From Brenneria goodwinii (GTDB taxonomy: Bacteria; Pseudomonadota; Gammaproteobacteria; Enterobacterales; Enterobacteriaceae), in assembly GCF_002291445.1 (NCBI RefSeq), contig NZ_CP014137.1, forward strand, positions 3,596,001 to 3,660,000: a stretch of 64,000 bases of DNA. Reading direction: 5' to 3'. The translations under genes and the position numbers were made by a program. Below are positions 9,490-19,067 of the stretch, one piece after another. Position 1 is the stretch's first letter, and each line of letters starts with the position of its first letter. The notes below the pieces were generated by a model. The model saw nothing but the letters and a program-made list of their open reading frames with translations. It was not told the origin of the DNA and ran no database searches.

Positions 9490-9801
9490 TTATGCTTGTT
9501 TGCCAACCATATCCTCAAGAAATCTTTTTCCTCGTAATTTAATTTTTGCTTTAACCTCCGCATTATTACTCGAAGCTTGTAATAACACCCCCAATACATA
9601 CTCCTTATCGACATCCTCTACTTTACAGCCCAAAGCTTTAGCTACTTCTGCCCCAAGGATGATCTTCAGGCGTGTCTCAGAACTCTTAGTCTGGGATTTT
9701 TCCTTACTCTTTAGGCGATTAAGACGCATCTGTGCTGAAGCTATTTTTTGCTTGATGGTTTTTTCTGTTCTTGGCTGTCTGTTTTTATCATCCGTATTCA
9801 T
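9490..9801 (-). CDS. TraD/MobC-like mobilisation accessory protein
   Basis: A 103-residue basic protein. A charged coiled N-terminus (MRLNRLKSKEKSQTK) leads to RLKIILGAEVAKAL, which resembles the RRKIQLG core of the small TraD/MobC accessory proteins that sit beside MobQ relaxases. It faces away from the mobA-like gene across about 0.8 kb of non-coding DNA, the usual MobQ arrangement. Family assignment is by motif and context only. Do not confuse it with the large F-plasmid TraD coupling protein. Confidence 0.65.
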   Translation of the reverse strand: MNTDDKNRQPRTEKTIKQKIASAQMRLNRLKSKEKSQTKSSETRLKIILGAEVAKALGCKVEDVDKEYVLGVLLQASSNNAEVKAKIKLRGKRFLEDMVGKQA

Positions 9802-10618
9802 AATTACTTTTCCTTTTAGTTGTCAAAAACATGAAATACAATTTAAAAAGGAAAAAGTCAAGCCATATGAAGAGGGTTGAATACTTTGCATTCCAGATTA
9901 AATTACGCAGCGCGAGATGATTGTTGTAAACAATCAGTAGCTGAACAGGCTTGCCCTGTCAATGATGGGATTCATCCCGAAAAAATGGTGTTTTGGTTTT
10001 AAACATGAGATGCCAGTAAGCTCAAAATAAAATTATGCAACACAAACGAGCGCAATCACTAACATTGAATGCCTGACACTCTCCGCGTTACTTATTTTAT
10101 CAAATCAAGGGAAATAATTTCACCTGTTATTTTTACACTCTGATTTCCGAACCTAACCTGTGAATTGTGCAACATGTAAAAGCGTTTGTTATTTTCACTG
10201 TTTTGTCTAATTTTCACTTTCCCGCCTTACGGCGGGAGACTAATTTAACTACTTTTGCCCTTACGGGCGCATTCTAAACACCAAAATCTAATATTATGAT
10301 CCTACCTCAACCGTTTATCCGATTCTGCCTCAGTTAATTTCACAGACATTAAAACTAGCGTTATTATTTAACTATAGAAAAACTTTATACATTGTCGTTA
10401 TTTTTAGCTCCTTTAGGAGATATAAAAATAAAGCAATGCCCACCTATACACTGCTACGCAGTGTGTGGGGTCTACCGACGGTTGCCTGCCGCAGGCTAAA
10501 AGCAAGGTCAACGTCAACACCAGAGTTTTTCTTGCGAAAAACTAAAACCAGCTGAGTCGCATTGGAGATTTATATTTTAGTTTGATATTTAAATTTATAT
10601 TGAGGTTGTTTTTATTGT
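9802..10618. other. Non-coding inter-mob region, candidate oriT
   Basis: There is no convincing gene in these 817 nt. The stretch is AT-rich but carries several short GC-rich hairpins with TTAC or TAC loops: CCCGCC/GGCGGG near 10212-10227, GCCC/GGGC near 10258-10269, ACACTGC/GCAGTGT near 10446-10463 and GCCTG/CAGGC near 10484-10496. It lies between two divergent mobilisation genes, where MobQ-type transfer origins normally sit. I cannot place a nick site. Confidence 0.45.
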
Positions 10619-12105
10619 ATGGCTATTTTTCATCTTGATTTTAAAATTGTGAAACGAAGTGAGGGGAGATCTTCCGTTGCGAAAGCTGCCTATCATGCTC
10701 GTACACGTATAACAGATGAAAGAACAGGTGATACCTATGATTATAGCCGCCGTACTGATTTATACGGACATTTCATATTAGCACCTGTTAATGCTCCAGA
10801 ACATATCGTAAAAGACTCTACAGCATTGTGGAATGAAGTTGAAAGGGTTGAGCGCCAGAACAATGGACAAACAGCCCGTTATTTCGATGTTGCTATTCCA
10901 GCCGAGTTAAATAATGACGAGAAGAAAAAACTTGTTCTTGAATATTGTCAGAAAAATTTCGTTGATAAAGGCATGATTGCCGATATCGCTTTCCACGATC
11001 TCGATAGTGATAATCCTCATGCACACGTTATGTTGACATTAAAAACCATAGGCCCGGAGGGTTTTGGTAAAAAAGAAAGAAGCTGGAATGACCGAAAAAT
11101 GTCTGTCCTTTGGCGTGAATCATGGGCATCAATGGCTAACAGCTATCTTGCTACTGCTGGTTCATCAGAACGTATTGATCATCGTTCTCTTCAGGCCCAG
11201 CATGAGAAAGCGTTAGAAAAAGCAGCAGTAGCTTTAGATAATGAAGAAAAAGCGTTATGGCTTGCTAAGGCCGCTGAAACAAATCGTCCTGCAATGAAAC
11301 GTATCCACAGCGCTAAATGGCGTAGTAAGGCTGCTCAGGAGCAAAGAGCCGCAGAACAGACAGTTCGTGATGCAGCGAAGCAGGAAGCGGTTGAAGTCTA
11401 TAAAACATTCAGTGAACTTGATCTTGAAATCGTCGTTGATGTCAGAAGCTTCACCGTGGCTGTTCTTGCTGAACCAGAAGAGATCATAATACCTGAAACA
11501 CGTTCAAGTAGTTCCAATGCTGATGAGCAAAAACCTGTATTGGTTGCTCCTGCACCTCATACTTGTCAGCGTGGTGTTAAATCTTACCGTGATAAAACAA
11601 AAGTCAGTAAAGTTGTTGCTGGTATTCAGCCATCAATCAGTGTTTCTGATTCTGGTACAAATACTATTCTGAAAACATCCTCCTCTCAAAACCCAAACAG
11701 GGCATCCAGAAGCGCCCCTGAACGAGTTAAGAGGACACAGGCTATTCCACTCAGGATAATATTTTTAAACGCCTCACAACTCTTGTCATAGATTTTTTCA
11801 AGCAGAAGTTTGTATGGGCTAAAGCAAACAAAGCTCAAATTGAGCTAATCAGTGAAGAACATGATAAACGTATTGCTGAAAACTACGTCTTTGACGAGGT
11901 ATTAGGCCGTCATATCTCTCGCACTGAATATGAGAAAAAAGCCAAGTTTAACCAAGATGACTATAAACCAACACCGGATGAGATCAGCCGTTTCCCAAGC
12001 CGCCCTAAGAACGAACAGCCGGAAAGCGATCATCGCATGGATCTCATACCACATGCCAGCAAAGATAAAGCCCCACGTATGAGGCCACCGGGATATAGAA
12101 AATAA
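10619..12105 (+). pseudogene. mobA: MobA/MobL (MobQ) relaxase, frameshifted near its 3' end
   Basis: The first frame encodes 390 residues. The N-terminal relaxase domain has the motif-I tyrosine in SSVAKAAYHAR and the histidine motif PHAHVML near residue 140, as in MobA/MobL relaxases that nick oriT. After ERVK (about 11729) the frame runs into RTQAIPL and stops. The next frame continues with EDTGYSTQDNIFKRL down to GYRK and a stop at 12105. Adding one A in GTTAAGAGG rejoins them, so a one-base deletion is likely. The catalytic domain is upstream of the shift and might still be made. Confidence 0.8.
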
Positions 12106-12155
12106 AAGGCCAAATTTAGATAAGATAATGCCAATGAATTTCAATAAGAAACTTC

Positions 12156-13797
12156 AAAGCCGATTTCCATCGGCTTCAGACTGATGACAAAGTCCTGGCC
12201 TGCCGGCCAGGACTTTGATCTAATAAGGTCAGTGCAAAAAACGGACTGACCGCCATGCTCAGAGAACCCGCCCCACAGCAATACCAGTTTGAAATGGTTA
12301 CCCTCGAAGAACTGGTGCCTGAAGACCACCTGGTGCGCAAAATTGATGCCGCCATCGACTTTGAATTTATCCGCGACACCGTTGCCCACCTCTATTGCCC
12401 CAATAATGGTCGTCCCGCCATCGACCCGGTGCGCCTGATTAAAATGATGCTGCTCGGCTACCTCTTCGGTATCCCTTCCGAGCGCCGTCTGGTGAAAGAA
12501 ATCCAGGTCAATAACGCCTACCGCTGGTTCCTGCGCATGGGCCTGACCGAGAAAGTACCTGACGCCTCCACCCTCAGCCAGAACCGCCTCCGCCGCTTTA
12601 ACGACAGCGAGGTCTTCCAGCAGATTTTTGACCATATCGTCGAGCAGGCGCTGGCAAACGGAATGGCCAACGGTCGGGTACTGTATACCGACAGTACGCA
12701 CCTGAAAGCCGACGCCAACCCGCGCAAGGCGGTGAACGAACGGCGCCCGGAAGGGGTGAGCGAGTATCTGGAACAGCTTAACGCTGCAGTGGAGGCCGAC
12801 CGGAAGCAACACGAAAAAAAGCCGCTGCCCGCCGTAAAAAGCAAGCCAGAAAGCGAAGCCGCCGTTAAGAACACCAAGGTCAGCACCACCGACCCGGAAA
12901 GCGGCTTCATGCACCGGGACAACAAGCCACGGGGCTTCTTCTATCTGGACCACCGCACGGTGGACGGGAAACACGGCATCATCATGGATACCCATGTCAC
13001 GCCGGGCAACGTGCATGACAGCCAACCGTATATCGGCCGACTTGAGCGGCAGATACAACGCTTCGGGCTGGAGCCGGTGGCGGCGGGGGTGGACGCGGGG
13101 TACTTTACGGCGGCGGTGTGTCATCTGACACAGGAGATGGGCGTGGCGCTGGTGCCGGGTTACCGCAGGCCGAACAAGGGAAAGAATGCCTATCAGAAAA
13201 AACACTTTACCTATGACCCGGAGCGGGATGTGTATATCTGTCCGGCGGAAAGGTTACTGACGTACGGTACGACAGACCGTAACGGCTACCGGCACTACCG
13301 TTCGGATGCCCGCTTCTGTGTCGAATGCCCGTTACGAGATAACTGTACGAAAAACAAAAAGGGAGAGAAAACCCTTACCCGACATGTGTGGGAAGAGGCA
13401 AAGGAGAAAGCGAATGCGCTGCGGCTGACGAATGGGGACAAAAAGATATATGCGCGGCGAAAGGAAACGGTGGAGCGTAGCTTCGCGGATGCGAAATAAC
13501 ATCATGGTCATCGCTATGCGCGGTTCCGCGGTCTGATGAAAGTGCAGATGCAATGCCTGCTGGCGGCCACGGCGCAAAATATGAAGAAGATGGCGCTGCT
13601 GGCGCTGTTTTGTCTGCTGTTACTGGCTGAATGCAGCCTGATAAGGCGCAATAAGAAGCGGATGATGACACTAAACGCGGTGATGGGCTGAAGGCAAAAA
13701 ATATCGCGCTCGCGACCTACGGTCGCTTATAAAACAAGAACCCCACGGAAAATGTGGGGTTCGTCAGCAATCTGAAACCAGCCTGACGGCTGGTTTT
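12156..13797. mobile_element. IS1182-like insertion sequence
   Basis: One transposase gene is flanked by imperfect inverted ends. The left end (12156-12195) and the right end (about 13758-13797, reversed) both run hairpin, then GG(C/T)TTCAGA(C/T)TG, then TGAC. The outer hairpins are AAGCCGAT/ATCGGCTT on the left and AACCAGCC/GGCTGGTT on the right. Inside the ends are strong hairpins: 12-bp arms at 12189-12216 and GAACCCCAC/GTGGGGTTC at 13739-13763, which may block outside transcription. No target duplication is obvious. It lies just after the relaxase gene. Confidence 0.7.
12255..13691 (+). pseudogene. IS1182-family transposase with in-frame stop
   Basis: A DDE transposase with the typical IS1182 start (YQFEMVTLEELVPEDHLVRK), the helix-rich N-terminal domain, DSTHLKAD with the first catalytic aspartate, a GVDAGYF region for the second, a CxxC-type cysteine segment (CVECPLRDNC), and VERSFADAK with the catalytic glutamate. 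TAA at 13497-13499 follows ADAK directly. The same frame continues HHGHRYARFRGLMKVQ to a stop at 13691. The family usually has a sense codon there, so CAA to TAA is likely. All three catalytic residues precede the stop, so residual function is not excluded. Confidence 0.85.
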
Positions 13798-13922
13798 TTG
13801 CTTTCTGGAATGCGGACTTTCTATTGAACTGTGCGCTCAGAAACTGCATGTTTCCCTTTCATCGGCGATTCCCTTGTCGTCGCTCTAAAGAGCGCCTATA
13901 GCAGGATGCCAGTCCTGTTGAT

Positions 13923-14384
13923 TCATGCCGCCTCCTCATTAATACATTTCACACCGTCGGCGGTACGTATCCAGCGCGGGGCTTTCAGTTCAGCGGCAAA
14001 GTACCAGACCAGTTCAGCCAGCAATCCGGTTAGCGTCCGTTCCGCTTCCGGCGGCAGCGCCCGCCCTACCAAAAACTGCGCCAACGTAAGGCAATAGTCA
14101 CAAAGCAGTTCAGAATCGGGATCAAAATAGGGAGAGACGGCGGGAAGAGTATCAACGGTGAGACTTTCGAGAAGATGGCGCGGAACGGGCTCGTTCAACG
14201 TAGGCCTCAGCAGCGCAAGACCGGCGGCAAGCCGTCCGCAGAGCGCCAGCCTCAGCGCCGGATCGTCGCTTTCAATCAGGGTTTCGGCGAAGTTTTCGCA
14301 GTGGTCGGCCAGTACAGTGAAATCCGTGGCGGCGCTGAAAGGAACGGTAAGTAACGGGTGAGTTTGAGTGGGGATCGTAGCCAT
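13923..14384 (-). CDS. P4-like satellite-associated conserved protein
   Basis: A 153-residue acidic, leucine- and alanine-rich protein starting MATIPTQTHPLL and ending CINEEAA. I recognise it only as a type of small protein carried by P4-like elements in Enterobacterales next to Ash/Icd-like genes; no biochemical function is known to me. ATG 14384 has a GGAGG ribosome site at good spacing. A longer reading from 14561 is in frame but lacks support and instead overlaps the Ash-like frame. Confidence 0.7.
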   Translation of the reverse strand: MATIPTQTHPLLTVPFSAATDFTVLADHCENFAETLIESDDPALRLALCGRLAAGLALLRPTLNEPVPRHLLESLTVDTLPAVSPYFDPDSELLCDYCLTLAQFLVGRALPPEAERTLTGLLAELVWYFAAELKAPRWIRTADGVKCINEEAA

Positions 14385-14571
14385 AGTGGCAGCCTCCAGT
14401 AAGTGATTGTTTGAACCACCACCGAAGAGACCAATCTTGCGGGTGGTGGAACCGGACGGAGTTGGTCTTACCGGCCTTACTGGACACCGGCGCGTCTTGC
14501 GACGCCTCCGTCCGGCCCACCATTGAGATGCAGCCGGATGAACGACATAAAAAAGACGCAAAGCGCGCCAT
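14272..14571 (-). CDS. Ash/Icd-like P4 phage protein
   Basis: A 99-residue frame overlapping the start of the preceding gene in a different frame. Its first half, with SSGCISMVGRTEASQDAP and KAGKTNSVRFHHPQDW, resembles the short conserved block of P4 Ash and the 'host cell division inhibitor Icd-like' family. The second half has no visible match and may be read-on. Upstream (14572-14870) there is no gene; that stretch probably holds the P4-type promoter and immunity region. Moderate confidence that it is translated. Confidence 0.45.
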   Translation of the reverse strand: MARFASFLCRSSGCISMVGRTEASQDAPVSSKAGKTNSVRFHHPQDWSLRWWFKQSLTGGCHYGYDPHSNSPVTYRSFQRRHGFHCTGRPLRKLRRNPD

Positions 14572-14899
14572 ATGTCGCCAGTAAGGAATATACTCAGGAG
14601 ACCAATCCCGGCGCCTGATTTTGCAGGTGCGGGTAAAAGATACCGCGACAGGGAATGAACGGCAAGGGGGTTATCGTGTTTTTCGTAATATCATGTAGAG
14701 TGTTGTTAACTAGTTGAAGTTATTGCGATCGTTCTCGCAATGATAAGTGAGATTCAACCATCATTTCAGAAATGTTATGCAAGATGACACCGATCTTGGT
14801 TCTTCTACCCTGTAACGGTAAACTGTGTGCCTTTACAGGAGTTATTAACCAAAGACATCAACGCGACAAGCGTTGGGTATGGATTTCACAGGTAAGCCT

Positions 14900-15832
14900 A
14901 TGACCAGTCGTCCCCAAATGATTATCAACGTGTTACAGGCGAATCCTGATGAGCAATTTACTGCTCGTCAATTGGCGCAAAAAATCATCGAAACCTATGC
15001 GGATGAGTTGGCTGAAAAACGTAAGAATCCGCGTTTTGCCAGCGATGACGCTTTTTTGAGCCAGATAACGGCAGAGGTAGGCGGTAGCCGCACCGTTAAG
15101 GCAAAAGCCATGTGCCCGTTAGTGATGACGCGTGATAAGCCCCGACCGAGGCTGTTTTATTGGGGAGGCGAGCCTGCGGACGGCGCTCAGGTGCAATTGC
15201 CTTCTGATATCACCCCGGTACCTTCGGCGGAAACGGTGAGTTTATCTGAACATGCGCTTTATCCGTTGCTGATTGAGTATCTCTCTGAAGAAGAGGATAT
15301 ACTCTGCCGCCGTATCGATGAGAAGCGCTCAAGCAACAACAAAGGCTTAGGGGCCAACCACTGGCTTTATCCCGATATTGTTGCGTTGCAGCCTCTTGAT
15401 AAGGGCTGGGATACGGTGGTGCAAAACTGTGTCCGCCATAGTGAAGGGCGTTTAACCCGCCTGTGGTCATTTGAAGTAAAACGACAGCTTAACCGTAGCA
15501 ACGTGCGCGAATGTTTCTTTCAGGCAGTGAGCAATTCAAGCTGGGCGCACTTTGGCTATCTGGTCGCCACCGAGATTAACGAAGATAAGCAGCGCGGCGT
15601 TGAGCGAGAGCTTCAGATGCTGTGCGCGCTGCACGGCATTGGGGTGATCCTGCTTAACCCACAGGATCCGGGCAATAGCCAGACGCTGATCCCGGCGCGC
15701 GAGCGGACCAGCATCGACTGGCAATCTGTTAACCGGCTGGTGGAAGAGAATAGAGACTTTAAAGAGTTTATCGATCTGGTGGCTGAGTATCACCAGACCG
15801 GAAAAGTACATAAGGCGTTGTGGAATAAGTAG
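14900..15832 (+). CDS. HrgA-like putative PD-(D/E)XK nuclease
   Basis: About 310 residues. The N-terminus looks like a winged-helix (MIINVLQANPDEQFTARQLAQKI), as in HrgA/COG2958-type proteins. The middle contains YPDIV followed by LWSFEVKRQ (around residues 165-205), a plausible D...ExK nuclease core. Family members are often found with restriction-modification genes, which fits this island. The start is uncertain: ATG 14900, ATG 14879 and TTG 14873 are in frame and none has a strong ribosome site. It looks intact. A defence role is an inference. Confidence 0.65.
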   Translation: MTSRPQMIINVLQANPDEQFTARQLAQKIIETYADELAEKRKNPRFASDDAFLSQITAEVGGSRTVKAKAMCPLVMTRDKPRPRLFYWGGEPADGAQVQLPSDITPVPSAETVSLSEHALYPLLIEYLSEEEDILCRRIDEKRSSNNKGLGANHWLYPDIVALQPLDKGWDTVVQNCVRHSEGRLTRLWSFEVKRQLNRSNVRECFFQAVSNSSWAHFGYLVATEINEDKQRGVERELQMLCALHGIGVILLNPQDPGNSQTLIPARERTSIDWQSVNRLVEENRDFKEFIDLVAEYHQTGKVHKALWNK

Positions 15833-16092
15833 CGCATCACTCCCCCTTTGCTCTATACATCAGTGATGGATCATTATTCAAGTTCAGGAAGTATTTATGC
15901 ATAATGATCAGCACTACAGACAAGTAACGGTGGTTGTTCCTGCTTGGTCTGAAGAGATAGACGCCACACTGCCAGTTAACCGTGTCAAACTGGCAATATG
16001 ATATTTCATTAATCGGGTATCCTCCTGCCACATAGAACATTCGTTTATATTTTATCTTTAATGTCGCTCTTTAATCGACTTTTACGAAAATA

Positions 16093-16142
16093 ATTAAACC
16101 AAACATTGTCCTGTACACAGTCACGTAATATATTGGTTTAAT
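16093..16142 (+). promoter_or_regulatory. Inverted-repeat operator candidate upstream of abiEi
   Basis: A perfect 10-bp inverted repeat, ATTAAACCAA at 16093-16102 and TTGGTTTAAT at 16133-16142, ends about 32 nt before the abiEi start. AbiEi antitoxins are known to bind inverted repeats in their own promoter and repress the operon, so these arms are good candidates for the two half-sites. Confidence 0.6.
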
Positions 16143-16174
16143 CATTTGTTTTTTTGTCGATCAAGAGGCGACAT

Positions 16175-16957
16175 TTGGCAAACTATCTAAACTGGTTGAT
16201 GCAAAACACCTTACCCGGTCAGGTGCTTCTCCAGTCATGGCTTACCTGCAACGGCATAGACCGTAAGCTCTCTTACCGCTATGTACAGAACGACTGGCTC
16301 AGGCGGATCGCGCATGGCGTTTACTGTCGGACGGGCCGTGAACCAGACTGGGTCGATGCGGTTTCTTGCCTGCAAACGCAGTGGGAAAAACCGGTGCGGG
16401 TGGCAGGGCTGACCAGTCTTGCGCTACAGGGCCATGCTCACTATACCGAACCGGGCAGGCCGCAGGTCTGGCTCACGCTCCCGGCTTACGTCAAGCTACC
16501 GGGATGGTTCGCCACCTTTAAACAATCCGCCACCTTTGTCACGCTATATACGTCGGGCCTGTCCGCTGATGTAACACCATTCACTACAGAACTGAAAATC
16601 GGCGATCGGAGATTAATGGGCAGTTGCCCGGAACTTGCCGCGTATGAAATCGCCAGCGGCGTTCCCGCACAGATCTCGTTTGAACATGCCGACACTCTGT
16701 TTCAAGGGCTGAACCTTCTCAGCCCTCGTAAATTACAGGCGCTGCTCTGCGCCAGTCATTCGATTAAAACCAATCGGGTGGTGCTCTATCTCGCGCAACG
16801 CAACGGACATCCTTATTTTCAGTATCTCGATCAACACCGCATAGAAACAGGTGCAGGAAAGCGGCAAATCGTCTCTGGCGGCTGGCTGGAACCGGATTAT
16901 CAGATCACTGTCCCCAAGGAATTTAAACCAGAAGGAGTCGAAGATGGATCAGCGTGA
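16175..16957 (+). CDS. abiEi: Type IV antitoxin, AbiEi family
   Basis: About 260 residues. The N-terminal winged-helix (LNWLMQNTLPGQVLLQSWL ... YRYVQNDWLRRIAHGVY) is the DNA-binding antitoxin domain of AbiEi, and the rest is the C-terminal antitoxin domain. It neutralises AbiEii and represses the operon. The start is probably TTG 16175, which has an AAGAGG ribosome site; a TTG at 16154 and an ATG at 16199 are alternatives. It overlaps abiEii by 14 nt, so the pair is coupled. Known members give abortive phage infection and plasmid maintenance. Confidence 0.88.
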   Translation: MANYLNWLMQNTLPGQVLLQSWLTCNGIDRKLSYRYVQNDWLRRIAHGVYCRTGREPDWVDAVSCLQTQWEKPVRVAGLTSLALQGHAHYTEPGRPQVWLTLPAYVKLPGWFATFKQSATFVTLYTSGLSADVTPFTTELKIGDRRLMGSCPELAAYEIASGVPAQISFEHADTLFQGLNLLSPRKLQALLCASHSIKTNRVVLYLAQRNGHPYFQYLDQHRIETGAGKRQIVSGGWLEPDYQITVPKEFKPEGVEDGSA

Positions 16958-17873
16958 TATTTACGCCCGACAGGTCAAGCTGTTGATGACGGCTCTGCCG
17001 CATGTAGCGAGAGAGTCCTGTTTCGCGCTGAAAGGCGGTACGGCAATTAATTTATTTGTGCAGAATTTCCCTCGTCTATCGGTAGATATCGATCTGGTTT
17101 ATAAAACCTTCATGGACCGCGATACCGATCTGTCGGCCATCAATGACGCCTTAATGCGTATTACGGAATCGCTGAACGGCAGAGCGGGGATCACAGCTAT
17201 TCGGCAGGAGAATAAAGCCGATGAAAAGCGCATCATCGTTAATACCATTGATGCGCAGATAAAGATTGAAGTCAGCCCGGTCTGGCGTGGATTGCTGTTG
17301 CCACCAACAGAGATGCCAGTATGCGAGCAGGTGGAAATGGAATACGGTTTTACCACCATGAATGTCGTCTCACTGGCGGATCTTTACGGCGGAAAAATCT
17401 GCGCCGCACTCGATCGTCAGCATCCGCGCGATCTGTTTGACGTACTAAATATGCTGGAGAAACCGGGCCTGACACGCGAGATCTTTGACGGTTTTCTTTG
17501 TTATCTGGCAGGGCATCCTCGCCCCATAGCCGAACTGCTGGCCCCAAACTGGGACACGGCGCGGATCGCCACGCTGTACCAGCAGGAATTTTCAGGAATG
17601 ACGCAGCAAGAGACTTCTCTGGAATCGCTTTTATCAGTAACGACTCTACTGCCGCAGGCGTTGAAATCTCATTTTACCGCTCGGGATCGTCAGTTCTTAC
17701 TCAGTTATAAACAGAATCACCCTGACTGGTCGCTGTATCGTTATCCTGATATTCAGCATCTCCCGGCCATTCGCTGGAAACAGCGTAACTTAGCGGCGCT
17801 GAACGCTAAAAATGCGGCTAAATTTACAGCGGCGGTGAACAAGCTTGAGAGGATTCTAGAACAGTGCTTTTGA
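16944..17873 (+). CDS. abiEii: Type IV toxin, AbiEii nucleotidyltransferase
   Basis: 309 residues from ATG 16944, which has a GAAGGAG ribosome site. The nucleotidyltransferase motif is visible as ALKGGTAINLF then RLSVDIDLVY (about residues 28-52), followed by the DLYGGKICAALDRQHPRDLFD motif of AbiEii/DUF1814. It acts as a toxin that arrests growth when AbiEi is lost. All motifs are intact, so this appears to be a working pair in an otherwise decayed island. Confidence 0.9.
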   Translation: MDQRDIYARQVKLLMTALPHVARESCFALKGGTAINLFVQNFPRLSVDIDLVYKTFMDRDTDLSAINDALMRITESLNGRAGITAIRQENKADEKRIIVNTIDAQIKIEVSPVWRGLLLPPTEMPVCEQVEMEYGFTTMNVVSLADLYGGKICAALDRQHPRDLFDVLNMLEKPGLTREIFDGFLCYLAGHPRPIAELLAPNWDTARIATLYQQEFSGMTQQETSLESLLSVTTLLPQALKSHFTARDRQFLLSYKQNHPDWSLYRYPDIQHLPAIRWKQRNLAALNAKNAAKFTAAVNKLERILEQCF

Positions 17874-18417
17874 TCAGGGTTCAGAGGGACTAGATTGAGC
17901 CATGATGTTTAATTATCTCAACCGAACTCTGCCGACATCTCAAAAAAAACAATAAAATTACAAGTTAAATCAATAAATTAAATATATCCATTTCAATGAA
18001 TTATCTCAAAAACACCTAATTCACATGTCGTCCCTTCGTTTAGCACCACGATATGTGGACTTAAGGCCGTTATGTGTGGACCTAACTCCGCACATAACGA
18101 AACGGTTCACCGCCAACACACCGATTCATCGTGATAACCATCACAAAAACAAAGCGATTTTTTATGGGGGCTTTAGTGGGGGCTCTGTTTCAATAATTTC
18201 GCAATTAAACCAATAATAAACAGGATGTTAATCGTGAATATGTTCCCGAGTCCGCACCTTTCCTTTTTTATGCTTCCTTATAAATCACTATATGTATTTA
18301 ATTCAATCAGTTGGCGTGAAAATCTTTTCCGATGCGTTTTGATTTATCCCTTCGTATCCGGAAAAATTGGGGTCAGATTGCGGGTCGTTCAGTTCGATGA
18401 ACGAAGGAGACCCTCAC
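17874..18417. other. Gene-poor stretch before a second integrase remnant
   Basis: AT-rich DNA with no convincing gene. At about 18162-18187 there is a short tandem GGGGGCTTTAGTGGGGGCT, and a GAAGGAGA ribosome site precedes ATG 18418. I see no tRNA and no copy of the tRNA-Phe 3' end here. Confidence 0.5.
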
Positions 18418-18636
18418 ATGGCCCTGAATGACAGTAAAATCCGCGCAGCCAAACCTCTCGCAAAATCCTACAAACTTACCGATTCGCAAGGTCTGTACCT
18501 GACGGTATCCGCCAGCGGCGCTAAGTTATGGTATTTCCGCTATCGCCTCGGCGGTAAGGAAAACCGTCTGGCCTTTGGTCCTTACCCTCAGACTACGCTG
18601 TCGGAAGCCCGCGAAAAGGGCGACGCGGCGCGTAAT
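18418..18636 (+). pseudogene. Truncated P4-type integrase (N-terminus only)
   Basis: The first 73 codons (ALNDSKIRAAKPLAKSYKL ... TLSEAREKGDAARN) are the arm-binding domain of a P4-family integrase distinct from the one at 5.1 kb. Homology stops abruptly at about 18636, where IS3-type transposase sequence begins on the other strand. The core-binding and catalytic domains are gone. It marks a second, older integration event. Confidence 0.85.
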
Positions 18637-18974
18637 AAGCGTCCCGCGTTCGGTGATCGGCGTCAGTCGTCCACGTCCGTTTCCCCGTAGTAATCCCGCA
18701 ACCGCTTTCGCAGCACCAGTATCGCTGCCGCCTCCGCCTGCGATTTTTCCTTACGGACCAGCTCACGTTTAAGTTGCTTGATCTCTTTCTAGCTTTGTTT
18801 CAACGCAACCCGGTCATCCACTGAAGGCACCTGAAGAAAAGTCTGTTTCCACTGGGTGATTTGCTCTGGATATAGACCTTTTTCACGGCAGTACGCCACA
18901 ATATCGGCCTCACTGAGTGTGTCGGTCTCGATAATCACGGCCAGGCGGCCACTGTTCGCTGTTTTTGTCTGCAC
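18637..18974 (-). pseudogene. IS3-family orfA remnant with start of orfB
   Basis: On the minus strand, TANSGRLAVIIETDTL runs through YCREKGLYPEQITQWKQ to an in-frame TAG after ALKQS (near 18789), then continues KEIKQLKRELVRKEKSQ and RLRDYYGETDVDD. This is a typical IS3 OrfA with helix-turn-helix and leucine-zipper regions. A new frame LTPITERGTL, the usual OrfB start, follows and is cut at the integrase junction. It is broken by both a stop codon and a truncation. Confidence 0.75.
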
Positions 18975-19067
18975 CCGGCACTGGTTTCCCCTCTACTTTT
19001 GCCTGACTACGCCAGTTATGCATCAGCCATCAGTTATACATCAGCCATAGATATGGTGGATGAATAT

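Noticed and set aside
10212..10500. CRISPR-like array in the inter-mob region
   Set aside because: The hairpins differ in sequence and spacing, and no direct repeat of constant length is present. I see no CRISPR array anywhere in the window.
12141..13205. Long minus-strand ORF of 354 codons opposite the IS transposase
   Set aside because: It is antisense to a clear IS1182 transposase and shows no domain pattern; GC-rich genes commonly leave such open shadows.
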